Source of the DNA: Todiramphus chloris collaris
Lineage: Eukaryota > Chordata > Aves > Coraciiformes > Alcedinidae
Length of the DNA stretch: 64,000 nucleotides
Assembly: GCA_025345505.1 (NCBI GenBank)
Contig: JANVCC010000072.1
Coordinates: 398,840-462,839 of the forward strand
Direction: 5' to 3'
A model generated the notes under the pieces. The model was not told the DNA's origin. It saw only the letters and a list, made by a program, of their open reading frames with translations, and did not search any database. Position numbers and translations under genes: made by a program. Positions 50,339-62,309 of this stretch are shown here, in pieces; the stretch's first letter is position 1, and each line of letters starts with the position of its first letter.

Positions 50339-50426
50339 CTTGACAAAATTCAAAGTTCCCTTTTTTCCGGCAGTCACCTATCACTAAACTCAGTGCTCTC
50401 CAAGTGTTTCTTTTGACAGATATCAT
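50339..50426 (-). CDS. RUNX1T1: RUNX1T1 exon 1b coding part (MTG8b N-terminus)
   Basis: The minus strand from the ATG at 50426 encodes 29 residues, Met-Ile-Ser-Val-Lys-Arg-Asn-Thr-Trp-Arg through Gly-Asn-Phe-Glu-Phe-Cys-Gln, plus the first G of an Asp codon, then the strong donor GTAAGG. Splicing to 7014 gives Gln-Asp-Arg-Thr-Glu-Lys, the known MTG8b/c junction. The product is 27 residues longer at the N-terminus than MTG8a. Against the mammalian sequence I remember, the only change is Phe for Tyr before the final Cys-Gln. An upstream in-frame ATG is not seen nearby. The ATG overlaps the TGA of another frame that is open through the whole 5' UTR (see the UTR entry). Basic and aromatic residues dominate, and no signal peptide or domain is apparent. 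Confidence 0.97.
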
Positions 50427-50511
50427 TCTCCACCAATCGCTCTGCTAATTTCCTCTTTCCTTTTCGGACTGGGACAGATATTATGTTCACCAGCCCAGAG
50501 ATCAATCTTTT
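50427..50511 (-). other. RUNX1T1: Exon 1b 5' UTR with overlapping open frame
   Basis: This is the sequence between the MTG8b ATG and a candidate acceptor (caatag at 50514-50512), which follows a very long pyrimidine tract. If that acceptor is used, exon 1b is an internal exon of 173 bp spliced to an upstream non-coding or coding exon. Within the UTR one frame is open for 28 codons (Glu-Lys-Ile-Asp-Leu-Trp-Ala-Gly-Glu-His onward) and ends at a TGA that overlaps the ATG as ATGA. The acceptor is inferred from sequence. Transcription could also start in this segment. Confidence 0.55.
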
Positions 50512-50529
50512 CTATTGACAACAACAAAT

Positions 50530-50610
50530 GAAAAGAGAAAAAAAAAGAAAGGGGAAAAAAAAAAAAAAAAAGATTAAAAAAAAAAAAAGAGAAGAAAAAA
50601 AAAAAAGAAG
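50530..50610 (-). repeat. Poly(T)-rich tract (A-rich on plus) before exon 1b
   Basis: About 80 bases almost purely A on the plus strand with occasional G, that is, an extreme U-rich pyrimidine tract in the transcript ending about 20 bases before the candidate acceptor. It may serve as polypyrimidine tract and is also a simple low-complexity repeat. Confidence 0.85.
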
Positions 50611-53600
50611 CACATATCACAGCCAGTTTGAAGCACCACACCCATTCAATTGCATGATAATAGCAGTCTCTTAAATAAAAAGGGAAGACAGAAACACTAT
50701 CATTCTAAATCAATTTTCTTAGTTAATATAAGGCAGTACTTTATAACTGTATTAATTCTTCGACAAAAGCTGTTTCATTAAAACAGCTGATATATAGAGG
50801 GGAACAAAGTAAAGGCAGCCTGTGTTCTGCCATGAAAACAACTATTATTAGCTAATTCTGTAAAAATGCCTGGTGTTAAATACATTCGTATAATATAAAA
50901 TATTACATACTTTACCTTGTTCAACAGAAGCTCTAGAGAGCCATTTATTAAATGAACACGGTTACTAAAAATAGAGCCCTCGCAATGACACATCGCTCTA
51001 CTAATTGGGATTTGTAAATCGTAACAGAAAATACATTTAAACAAAGGGAGATCAAAAAGCTATTGATGTATTTGCAAACCATCCTCCTACTTCTGAAAAG
51101 GCAATTTCCCTCCCACACCAACACCTACAAAAACTGTTTATTTGGGTTACACAAATACTTCATCATTTGTAGGAGTCTGTGTTCCAGCATTGTCAGTTTT
51201 TCCAGGGCATTAATATGATTTTCAGGGGTTCAGAATTATGGCAAGGCAGAAAGATTTTCAGAGCCAGGCACACACGGTTACACACATGCTTCAATCAGCA
51301 TCCGCTATTCAGGTATTTCGGGATGTAAAGTTAAGCATGCATAAGGATGTAGTGGCAGCTGCATGCATCTAACCAAGAACCCAGCCCCAACCCTCTCCTG
51401 GACTAACTTTCACTACAAAAAAAAAGGAAGAAGAAAAAAAACGTACCCCTCAAGGGCGTTTGCAAAAGCTCACGTCTGCGTTAGAAAGTGCAATCTTTCC
51501 CACAAACAAGCTCCCTCCTCACACCAAAACAAGCCTTCGAAGTTAAGGTTACAGAACAAAGAAGTTCATCACTCAAAGTCCTTTCTTTCCCATGTTCATG
51601 GCTGGACATTTCCCCACAGCCCTGACACAAGCCAAAATTCTATTGATTTTGGTAAGAATGAGAGGCGTGTAAGGACTGCAGGACTCTGCCCAGCATCTGG
51701 CAATTGTAAAGCTTTCAATATGACACAACCGGCTTTGGCGTTTGGAAAACGATCTCCACAATGTGGTCAGGACTCCCCAACTTGGGTGCCAAGAACTACT
51801 TTTCTGAAACGACTTCTATTTTGTACGAAATTCTCTACTTGTCACCACGTTCTCATAAAGGCAACAAATTTACCTTTCGGTTGTGCCTTATCACGAATCG
51901 CGGATTTTTCAGCTGTCCAGACTTATGCACAATGCTTTACATCTCCATAAATGCATACAACTTCCACTAAATGGTTGTTGTTTGATCTGATTTTTTATGG
52001 CCATAAACTCATGCCCCTACCAAAGCTGAAAGCTCCCTCACTGACCAAGCGGCCCTACTAATTTCACTGGGATCTTTTAAATGTTAAGTTTTCTACCGAG
52101 TGACGATAGCACAATCTGGTTGAAATATGGACTTACAGCAGAACATTAAATTAACATCATATTTTGGATTCAGAATTACACCCAGCAGCCATCTGTAAAG
52201 ATGTATTCATGTTTTGCTAGCCTTTACTAATTTGGCCACTAGAAATAATTATGATCAAATACGTTAAGCAATGTAACATAACAATTTAATATTTGGGTCT
52301 GCTGAAGAGCACACTCCTTTGTCATGGCTGGTAAAGGTTTTTAACTTTCTTACTGTAAAAAAAAAAAGAAGAGTTCTGACTCAAAAAAGTACCCATCTGT
52401 TGTCTACTTCACAATGAAGACATCACTTCATCCCTTTAACTTGCTGCTCTTCCTTTGTTTCAGCCCTACGTTCATTTTCCCTATATGCCACGTTTTCCAG
52501 AGTGATGGATGCATTCTGCTATACCCATTCTACACTAATCTCTTCTTTTAAATTTATTTTTTTGCCTCCTGAATTGTAAATTGCTGCTGTCGTTTGAGCG
52601 TTCACGCGCAATTGTCTAAAGTCTGAACTTCACTGCAAGCAGAATGCCTCAAACAATTTGTAGTCTTACAAGAGTGTTATAAAAAAGGATCAACATGTTG
52701 TATTACCATGGAAATTTTGAAAAACATACTTTCCCAAACAAATATTACTTTTTCTCAATGGTATGAAGTAATGAAAACCACATGTGTAAATCTGCGATCC
52801 GTGCAGTAGTTCAAGCTGCAGCTAATAGAAAATACAGAGAGTGAACTCTGCCATATAAAGGATTCTTGTTACAGAAATATAATGTGAAAACCAGATGCAG
52901 ACAGAAAACCTTAATCACAGATGGGAATGTAATCACTGGCATACAGAATACTTTTTTGATCAATCTCAACCATATGAGAAATGTATTTATTTTCTAAGGA
53001 ATGCAATAACTCGAGAGAGTCTTCTATTTGAATTCAGTTAACCTCATATTCACAGTGCTTTTATCTTCCGTGTGGAGAGAAGGGGGATATAACCCGAGCC
53101 AAGATTTTTAGAGGAGCCATTGGCCCTGGCAAGTAATTCTTGTATCAGCTTATCTTTCATGGAATTAATAGGATGTAAAGACTACAAATATCAGGATCAG
53201 CCTCGAAAGAAATCAACCACTATTGCACTTCCTAGTCACTGTCAGAAATGCCTTCATCACCTAAGCACTTCTCTGGTTAATTTTTTCCCTTAATATGTGG
53301 TTCTTCAGAAATACAACGCTAAGAGCTCCGCGCCGTTGTGCTGAAGTTCTGGGAATCAGAACTGGAGTCCTATACCAAAGAATCTCCCCTGTTCTTTATA
53401 AAAGTTGAAGATTCATCTGTTCAAAACGAAGTTTACTTCAGGCTTCCTTCTAACTGCTGGAAGTCCCACTGGATGCCCCCCACCCACGCAGCTCGTGGGT
53501 ATCAGCAGAAGACAAAGAACCGCAACACACTGCAGCTATGCAGTTACATCAGGTGTCTAAAAGGCAGACTGCCTTCTACCAACCACCCAGACCAAGGTGG

Positions 53601-53883
53601 GACCAAGATAACTCCTGCCAGCTTTCATTGCTGCTCAACTTTTAAGAGATGGAAATACTACAGCAGTAGGAAAATCTGCACATAAATATGGAAATTGCCG
53701 TTAAAATCTGAAAAGGAAGTTCAGAATTCAAGTCATCCATGCTACCACTGTTACAAAGGCTCGGTCGGCATCTTCAAGCAGCCACATTCCTACAGTTCCT
53801 CAGCCAACTGATGTAAGAGTTACTTTTGCCTAGATAAATTCTACACCTCATGATTGACCTGGACTGTTACATTAAACTGCAAA

Positions 53884-53900
53884 ATATATATATATATATA
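53884..53900. repeat. TA microsatellite
   Basis: About eight TA units, followed by an AAAC-rich stretch to about 53930. Confidence 0.85.
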
Positions 53901-54868
53901 AGGAAACAAACAAGCAAACAAAAAACAAACCTTACACTAGGAAATAAAACTTAATAAAAGCATTCAGAGATGACAGATCCAAGCTCTTGGGTACCAGCAG
54001 GGGTAGTTTATCCCCTGGGAGTCCCCGATTCCTATTGCACCCCTCTCCTGCAGATACCCACTCTACCCAAGAATACCACAGCTCTTTACACAGCACTGCC
54101 TGCATGGCACAGTTCTCAAATGAGCTCATGAAGCCATAGTATTTGTATACAGTTGGTATTAATTTATTTTAATAGTACTCAATAACAAACTACAGTGATT
54201 TGGTAGCTGTTAGGGGAGCAGGGGTGACAAAAGCCTTTGATGGGCACAGGGTAGACAGATTCTTCCTCTCTTAGAGCCTTTAAGTCCCAATACCATCATC
54301 TCATTTTAGGTATCTGCAGTAGGAGGACACAGTCTCTTCAGTACCTTACCACAGGACTAGCCCAGCAACAGCTCATCACAGGTGTTTATCAGACTATTTC
54401 TGCTAAAGTTCCTGTAAATGTGCTTCCTGAATTTACTATTTGTGTGCTAGGTGAAATTTGAAGTCGACTACTTGCTTCTTCCCCTCTGTGGACAACTAGC
54501 AAATTATTTGATGAAAACACTCTGTTTCTACCACTGCAAAAGAAATTTGTTGAACCATCTTGCCTCTTCTGCCATTTAAATTTCTGAGATTGTAGCATCA
54601 ATAGTAGTGCAGAAGTCAACATATAACACTAAAGTAATACAGGCTGGATATGCTTGTCTTATTTCTAAACAAGCATGCCTAGATTAATAATAAACTTTGG
54701 CCAGATAGATAAATTTGCATGGTCTTCATATAGCAGCAGCATCATGTGTGTAAAGTGTTAAAAAGGGGAGTGAAATCTTCCAGCTGTAAAATAGTTCCAC
54801 GTGACAAAACAGAGAGGGATCCTGAAAACTCCTGCTTCGTGTCATGTGTGAGCGTGTGTGTCTGCATC

Positions 54869-54890
54869 TTTTTTTTTTTCTCTCTCTCTC
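54869..54890. repeat. T-run joined to TC repeat
   Basis: Eleven T followed by about five TC units, immediately after a GTGTGT-rich patch. Confidence 0.85.
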
Positions 54891-57800
54891 ATCTAATTTC
54901 ATCTGTGAGAGACTGTCCCTGGAGGACAAGAGAAGAGAGAACCAATTATATCCAGAGGTTGGTTTCTCCAAAATGAAGGCATCTGTTCCATGCCAACGAC
55001 TTCCACATGGAAGAAAAACAGAACTTTGAAGGCATCTGTGTTCATGGTTGACAGTCGCAGATCTTAGGGTCTACTGTAATTGCCCAGCTGCAAACATGAT
55101 TTGGTTGCTGCTGTTGTCAGCTGATCTCCTTGCACTGAAATGAGGAGAGCTTAAACAGCAAATAGCTGGATAAAAATCAGGTATTCTCCACAATACCGAC
55201 ACCGTTTCTCTTCTGAAGGAGGTATTTTTCCTGGTATAATGGGTTTGACGGAAGTAAATTGCAAAGTGGTTGTTAAACAAACATTTTACAAAACACTCTG
55301 CTTTAAAATGCTATTCTTCAAATAACGTTCACATCCAAGCACAGTGCGCTCATTATTTGTCATTATTTCAGGCTGGTATTTTCTAAGAGTGATTCAGAAA
55401 CCAGTATGATTCATCAGCTACATAATCCTGCAGCCCACCTTACTTCGGCAAATAACCTCAGTAAAACCAAGAGTACACCTGAGCAGAAGCTCAGTTTTCA
55501 CCCAAACTGCATATGGCAGATAAATAGTTAGTATGATATTCATTGCTCAACTGGCATCTCGTCCAACGTGAGTGGATACTTTCCAAAAGACTCTTAAAGA
55601 AACATTACTGGTAGTCGAAAGCCTGGCTCACGACACTTGCAGCGAGACACTCAGCAGTGCCGTGAAAAATCAAGCAAACGGTTAACAAGAAGCTCATCCA
55701 AAGTAGCAAGACCCTAACTGATTTTCCAAAGCTTCCAAAGTGCCATTTAGGGATCCAAGGCTACTGATGGTGCAGTCGAAACAAAGACAATTAAAACTTG
55801 ACTGGCCTAAGCAGAAAATGAAAAGAAATTTATGTTCCCTATCCTTCACCGACCAGATCAAAGCGGAGCAAAGTTTCGAGAAGTATTTCATGCGCCTTGT
55901 GAGTTTTTGTAGTTTTCTTACCTAGGACTTTTATCAGTAACTTTAAAGAAGGAAGATGCTGTGTATTAGGGAATTACCTTTTTAATTTTTTTAGGTTTGT
56001 TTTGTTTGTTTTTTTATAATAGAATTCTGCTGGATTCCAGCTGCAATGCCAAAACACACTCTGCAGACACACAATGGCATTCAGCCCTTCCAACCAGGTA
56101 GCCACAGAGCTTAGGAAGGACAGTAAGGATTCCTATGAAGCTTCCCTTGCCTGGCACATACCTCCAATCACTATGAATGCATGAAGTAGTGAACCTCAGG
56201 GGATGCAGTGGGCCTGACACTTCCTGACCACTTCTCAATTGCCTCCAGGAAGGGCAAGAGTTGGGAGTGAGGACAATTAACACAGCCACCTGCTTCCTGT
56301 GACCCCCTGGGGAGCAGGCACGGCCACTGAAGACTTGCTCTGGCAATGTCACTGAGGTCCTGCCCATCCTTCTCTTCTCAGAGAAGCTACAGGGTAGCAA
56401 AAACAATAGTGGCCAATAATAGCTCTGTAAGAGAAGGCAAAATTTAGGCCTGGATTTAAAAATAAATTTTAAAAAAAAAGAATAAAAACTAGGAAAATTG
56501 ACCTCAGAACCTCCCCATGTGAAGAGGATGGGACTAATAAATCTCAGAATGTGGAAAGGAAATTATATATTGATTCAGTCTTTAAAACTACTGTAGCTGT
56601 TACTTACTGTAGCTGTACACTTCTTTGGACTTCTGTGGACTCAATGGGTACCTCAAAGAGTATTATTATAGAAGGAATAGGCTTCTTTCTTTTTCATACG
56701 GAAGTCTTGTAAGACAAATCTGTCTATCATTTACAATTCAAAGAGAATTACTTATTTACATTAAGACCTGAACTATCCCGCTTAACCGCACATCAGGTAA
56801 TGTCATTAGGGCTGTATCTGGACCTAAGTCCCAGAATCGATCCAACAAAGTATTGTTAAGATCACAGAAGTGAGATGAGAGCACAGAAAGCCTGAAGGTT
56901 CAGATCCTTAGACTGATGTTCATACAAAAGAAACACCATCTTCACAGCAAACCGGGCATGTAAATACTATGGAAGGTCCGAGCTCCAGTACCTTCAACGT
57001 TTACAAGCTCTGCCGACCCAAAGCTGCATTAATGTAGGATGGCAAAATGCATGTAACAGTCAGAAAGTAAGCTAGGCTATTCAGTTCAGTGCAATGGTTT
57101 CCCTGCTCCTCTGAAGCACACTTTCATTCAGGTTGCAGCATGCTTTTCCAGCATTAAGTGGTTTGCCAACAAGCTTTAAAAATAATAAATAGTACAGTCA
57201 TGAAACAGCTTTTGCTTAATGGTTCCTAGAACTCAGTGACTTCACTTACTAAAACCCTTTCTGTAACATCAGCCTTAAATACTTTTAGCAATGCCACCAT
57301 TAACATAAAATAAAAAATCATCCTGGCACTACCATCCATTGATAGCACACCCGCAGGTGCCATTACCCCTAAATTTGCTGGCAGCTTTCTCTGGCACTAC
57401 TGTGCTTTAATGGCTCTGGCAACAAACCCCACACCTGGATGTCACTGAAAGCACTCCTTTGGAGCACTCCTCCCTAATATCCTTTGTAGCAGTATTGTTC
57501 TGTCTCCTTTGTTGCATCCTAAACATCTTGTGTTCTGGCAATAGGTTCATCCTCTCTCACTGCCAAAATCTGAACTGGTCTGGGGCAGTTCTCTTCCTGA
57601 ACTTGTCCCATGCATGTGTGAGTCAACATTGGGATGAATTTTCCAAGAAGATTTTAGGACAGTATCTTTGCTGCTCAGGTTGGGTGTTCACTCACATTTC
57701 AGCTTTAAAATTCACGCTATTGCATCCTTGTAACACAATATAACCAAACCAACAGGAAAGCAAAGCACAGATAGAAAACTTTACATAATTTGACACTTTG

Positions 57801-57927
57801 TAACAGAGATTGTTAAACCTTGGTACTACCGAAAGCCACACGCAGATTTACTCAACGTGCCACCCAACCTATCATGATATCATGAACAAAACTAGCACCT
57901 TGATACTGCTGTTACAGAAGTAAATGA

Positions 57928-58010
57928 CAAACAAAAACAAAACAAACAAAAAGAACTAAACAAAACAAACAAAAAAATCAACCAAACAAAACAACAACAA
58001 CAAAATCAAC
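57928..58010. repeat. CAAA/CAA simple repeat
   Basis: About 80 bases of irregular CAAA, CAAAA and CAA units. No SINE or LINE body is recognisable on either side, so it is listed as a simple repeat and not as a retroelement tail. Confidence 0.88.
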
Positions 58011-59976
58011 AGAGATTATAATTATGGGAGAAAAAAAGTGAAGGATTGGATTATTTTGCCCAAGCTATTTAAAATTACACCTGGGCCGCAAGCAAAAGGG
58101 GCACCTGCATGGTCATCATCAGTAATCAAAAAAATGTAGACACTAGGTCTCCCACTAAAAGGAAACACAAAAGAAAATGGCCAGTGGTAATGACTACTAC
58201 TTATGCAAATTGTATATTAACACCCAACAAGGCAGACGTACATAAGCCTCCTACAGCTACAAAAGTAACTACAGTCTCGTACAACTTGTAACGGGCACGC
58301 AATCACCTCCCCAGATGCTTGTCGAAATTCCTGGTTTTCACTCACTGCATCAACCTGGCTTTTCATAAAGCGTGGTTTATTTTACTATATGCCATTGCCT
58401 GCCTCTCTGTGCAGATTAATTCCACTCCACTAGGTGGAGTCTTCTGTCTTTCCAGACTACAACCTAATTTCCCAAAGTACCTATTCTCCTCCATGAACTT
58501 TTACACCAAAGACCACCTCTCTTGATGGACAGAGAGTGGCAGTGAATCAAACACCTTCTCAAAACACCTGAAGAAATCACCAACTATCCCACGAAGATCC
58601 TATATCTGCATGTTGCAATATGGGATTGTTCAGGAATACTGTTGCTGTACAGTTGTGTACGAAAGAACTGTGCTTCTATGAAGACTAAATTCAATAAATA
58701 CTATACTGAGTTTAAAAAGGCATCACTTAAATAAGTCACCATATCACACATGCCCAAAAAAAACCATAAACAAAACCAAGGTGATGAACTTCTTTTAAAT
58801 TCTTTGTGCGTATTCAGAAACACTTTTATTATCTAAGATGCCCTTCCTCTCCAGGCATCCCAAAACACATTACTGAAAATGAGAGGGGCATGACAGGATT
58901 TCCTTCCAATTCAGATTTCTGTTCACAATCACTTGAGTTAAATATGGCAACTACTCAGTGGAAACACCAAAACTGCATACCAAAAAAATCCCACAACCAA
59001 AGAAAAAAGTCCCTTGGTTTAAACACTCTTCAGGTAAACAGCATCTCCACTGACACTACCTCAGAGCATTTGCTTGGCAATATTCACAATCAGAAAGCTC
59101 CACATAGGCGCCGGGCACTCACACAAGGCTCCTCAAGGCTCTCGTATCCCCAGGTCAGCTGAGGTAGAGCCTCCTTAGCACGGCTTCTGCTGTCGGCAGA
59201 TATCACAAGCTATTTCAGGCTACAGACATTGTGCCCCATGAGCCACGTTTTTTGTAATATTTACTTCTTGTACATATGTCTATAACTATGTATACGTCCC
59301 ACAGAAGGTGAGGTTTAACAGGGTTAGCTTTGTTGGGAAAAAGAAGGTTTGGAGGAAAGGAAACAACTTTCATGTTAAGAAGATTTGAATCTAGTGACTG
59401 TCATGGGATGTAAACACTTTTCTGGGGAGGGAGTCTTTGTTATGTTTCAGGAGTGCACAGAGTTTTGGATAAAATCAGTATAAATAATCATCCTTCTGTC
59501 ATTCAGCATAAATTTATGCACACGTGTGCACACAGTTATGTTTGGGAATACAGACTATAAAGTAGACATGCCACAGACTTCTACCACAAGCATGGGTCTT
59601 GCACAAAATCCATTCTATATTTAAATTTCAGTTTCCTGAATTTTAATTCTTTCTGATCTATCGATCACTTTTGAGGAAAATCCCCCAAGGTCAAAAGCTT
59701 ACAAATCCAATTGCAAAACCAAACAGAAGCATCAGCAAGGCCCTTTTCCCATGCAGACACCTATCAAAAAACCTGAGTTCCTGACTACTAGATTAGAATT
59801 CAACAGCTAAACCCATTCCAATATTAAACCCGAGTAATTCTAGATGTTGAAACAAACAAGTAAAAGCTCTCATTTTATTCAGGATGTTTACTCATTTTAT
59901 GTATGCAGGGCTCTACAGATGCAACAGTGAATTATTCTTCATTTAGTTCCTTATTTATAAAATTAACAAACACATT

Positions 59977-60017
59977 CTTTTATTTATTTATTTGTTTTTT
60001 TTTTTTTTTTAAAAAAA
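59977..60017. repeat. ATTT repeat, T-run and A-run
   Basis: Three ATTT units pass into sixteen T and then seven A. It is low-complexity and could form a short T/A hairpin. Confidence 0.85.
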
Positions 60018-60576
60018 GCAATGATGTTATTTCTCTGGAGATGCCTCAGATAGGAAATCTATGCTCTACCAATGCTGTGCTTTCCAGGTTCATAAAATTC
60101 ACCTGGATTAGCAGCTCCACAGTATTGAATACTTTTGTATATATGCATTCGAGCCCGATTTAATCATTTCATTTACAATGGAAAAAAAAGTTACTCCAAA
60201 AGGCTCACTAACTAAAATGTCCTTGACGAGCCTAAACTTAAGATTTGCATGTATAGCAGGAATGATACAAGCCAAAGACTGTTCTGTTATACTCAGAACA
60301 TCCATTGCACAGGGTCCTCAGTAGTAGGTAAAGCTGTATTGGTGCAACGGGGAAGCAGTCGCTTGTCATTTTAAGATGCAATCACAGTTTATTAATAAAA
60401 TTATTTTAAATCTATGTGTTAAATCCCTTTACCAATACAGTGACATTCAGCTATCCGGTGCCATTTTTACAGTCCAAATAGATATGGTCCTAATTGCATA
60501 ATGACATTTTATCTGCTGAAGATAAAAGTGCCGATAAACAAAAATGCACATTAGGCAGGAGATTTTTCAGAATAGA

Positions 60577-60591
60577 TTTTTTTTTTTTTTT
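60577..60591. repeat. T15 homopolymer
   Basis: A simple run of T in AT-rich flank. Confidence 0.85.
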
Positions 60592-62022
60592 AAATAACCC
60601 ACTTGCATTAACAAAAGACTGCAATGGCTTCCAAATTATAGGGTGTTATTTTTAGTGGAAGTAGTTCAATATTCATATTGGAGCAGATGTAGCAGTTTAA
60701 CAAAACAGCTCTTCAAATCCTGCACAAATTGAAAACAGGAAAACTGATTGCATTTTCTCTTATCACTTTCCTTTTCTGAATTGACACTTTTGGCCTTCTG
60801 AAAATTTACACATGGCTTTCATCTCAACAGCACCTGCTGATCAAACAGAAACCTAACATTTTCATGAAAATGGTATAAAGGACTAGTTTTCTTTTTACCA
60901 TCTTAAAGGGCATCAGCAGTCCACTTGATGGCAACAATTGCCGAGTAGATGGCACACTCAGAATACATTTTATATTTTCATTACACTTACTTTTAAAAAT
61001 GAGTTAAATCACTAGTGGCTCTTTCATATTAGCTCTTTGTCTGCTTTAAATTAATTTCAATCTCTATCTGCCTAACCCTGATGCTTCATCCTACAGTCAG
61101 CTAGATTTTAAAGATCTGCAAGCCTTTGAAATCTTAAGACATGTTGCATGCTCTGCAGCCACTGGGTCTTATTTATGTATGCATTTATATGCAATCATAT
61201 AAAGTAATATATACAATTATGCATACACATGCACATACTGCACAGACATTTCTTTTTACAGTGTTTATACTACGGCAAAAATGTGTATGTATATCATTCC
61301 GCTATAGTCTCGCTGCATTCAATTCCCCAAGCACTGTCAACAGAGCACACAGAGGGGGGAGAAACACAAAGTGCATTTATTTATTTTAAAGTTGTTCTTT
61401 GTTTCCTCTGCAATCTTCAGACTGGGAGCAGGTGCTCTGGAACTCGAGCATCAAGACCGGGTTGAGATGCTGCCACTGGCAAACATGGCAAGCATGCAAA
61501 CAGCACAATCAGAAGTCCTTGGGCTCCTGCAAAAGTTTAAGGTATCAAGTCATGTATATAAAATATGAAACATAAGTACCTTGTTATCCTGTCTGCTTCT
61601 GAGCCTGTAAACTCTGAAGCACAGCAGCAGGTAACAAGGACCATCTTCCCTTGTACATAATTCTAGGTGTAATTAAAGATACTCCCGAAACCTGCTACAT
61701 GTCAGCTTCTTAACTGATAGAGCCCTAACCCCTCCGAAGTGCTCTGCTGCCATCCATTACCATTCTGCTTCAGTGATAAGGTAACCTGAAGGCAGAGATG
61801 ACATACAGTAATATATGTGCCACTCCAGACAGTTGGTTCGTGAATTTCAGTGTTTCATCATGCTCACTGAGGCAATCGCAAACCTGAAATGTCAATATGT
61901 TCAGTCAATGGAAGTAAAATAATGGGGCTCTATTGTCTTACCCTATCGATCCGCCGCTGTCAACAAGAATACATGCCCCCCTGGCTTTAAACAAATTTTA
62001 ATTAGGCTTTCAGTTACAGGAT

Positions 62023-62050
62023 CGTATCTATATATCTATGTATCTATCTG
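62023..62050. repeat. Imperfect TATC microsatellite
   Basis: About six TATC-like units with TATA and TATG variants, some 250 bases left of the CpG island. Confidence 0.75.
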
Positions 62051-62309
62051 TGTGAACATTTTACAAAGTGAAACGGCAATATAAATATTTCAAACTTCTA
62101 AAATATCTTTTAAAAGCAATTGTTTCACGTTGCTTTAAGATAGGACGGCCGATAAAGGCGTTTGCTAAAGCAGGGTGCATGCGCACGCTTTGCACGAAAG
62201 TCATCTTAATCTGGCGAGAACTAAAAAAGAAATCACCATCCAAAGTCCAAAACAGGGAAAAACACAACAAAACAAAGACAAGAAGCTACTTTTCCTAAAA
62301 CCCGCTGTC

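Larger units (their letters stand above)
1..50511 (-). other. RUNX1T1: RUNX1T1 gene, 5' part (minus strand, continues left of window)
   Basis: Five coding segments on the minus strand encode consecutive pieces of RUNX1T1/ETO and are separated by introns with GT/AG ends and matching phases. The protein is a nuclear corepressor that, as known for the family, bridges DNA-bound factors such as E-proteins to NCoR/SMRT, SIN3A and histone deacetylases. The window holds the N-terminal region and much of the NHR1/TAFH domain. NHR2, NHR3 and the C-terminal MYND zinc finger must lie left of position 1. Exon order from 5' to 3' is 1b (50.4 kb), 1a (35.2 kb), proline-rich exon (6.9 kb), TAFH exon A (2.9 kb), TAFH exon B (1.1 kb). 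The true 5' end may extend to the CpG island at 62.3-63.65 kb. The encoded protein is nearly identical to the mammalian protein as I remember it, so the gene looks intact. Confidence 0.96.
50612..62300 (-). other. 5' flank or first intron upstream of exon 1b
   Basis: About 11.7 kb between exon 1b and the CpG island. It is intron if transcription begins at the island and intergenic flank otherwise. I see no recognisable exon or LINE. It contains TA, TC and CAAA simple repeats and T-runs. The longest frame, 51363-51950 (+, 195 codons), has no domain I recognise. Confidence 0.7.

Noticed and set aside
56014-56406. 130-codon minus-strand frame, considered as a repeat or retrocopy
   Set aside because: I could not match it to CR1 or any gene family from memory, and no poly(A) tail or target duplication is visible.
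57928-58010. CAAA-rich tract considered as a retroelement tail
   Set aside because: No LINE or SINE body was recognisable on either side, so it is treated as a simple repeat.
59081-59102. Possible exon 1b end (sequence like the complement of Glu-Tyr-Cys-Gln)
   Set aside because: The match covers only about 14 bases and is not followed by the Asn-Gly-Lys-Lys coding context or a donor. The true exon 1b is at 50339-50426.
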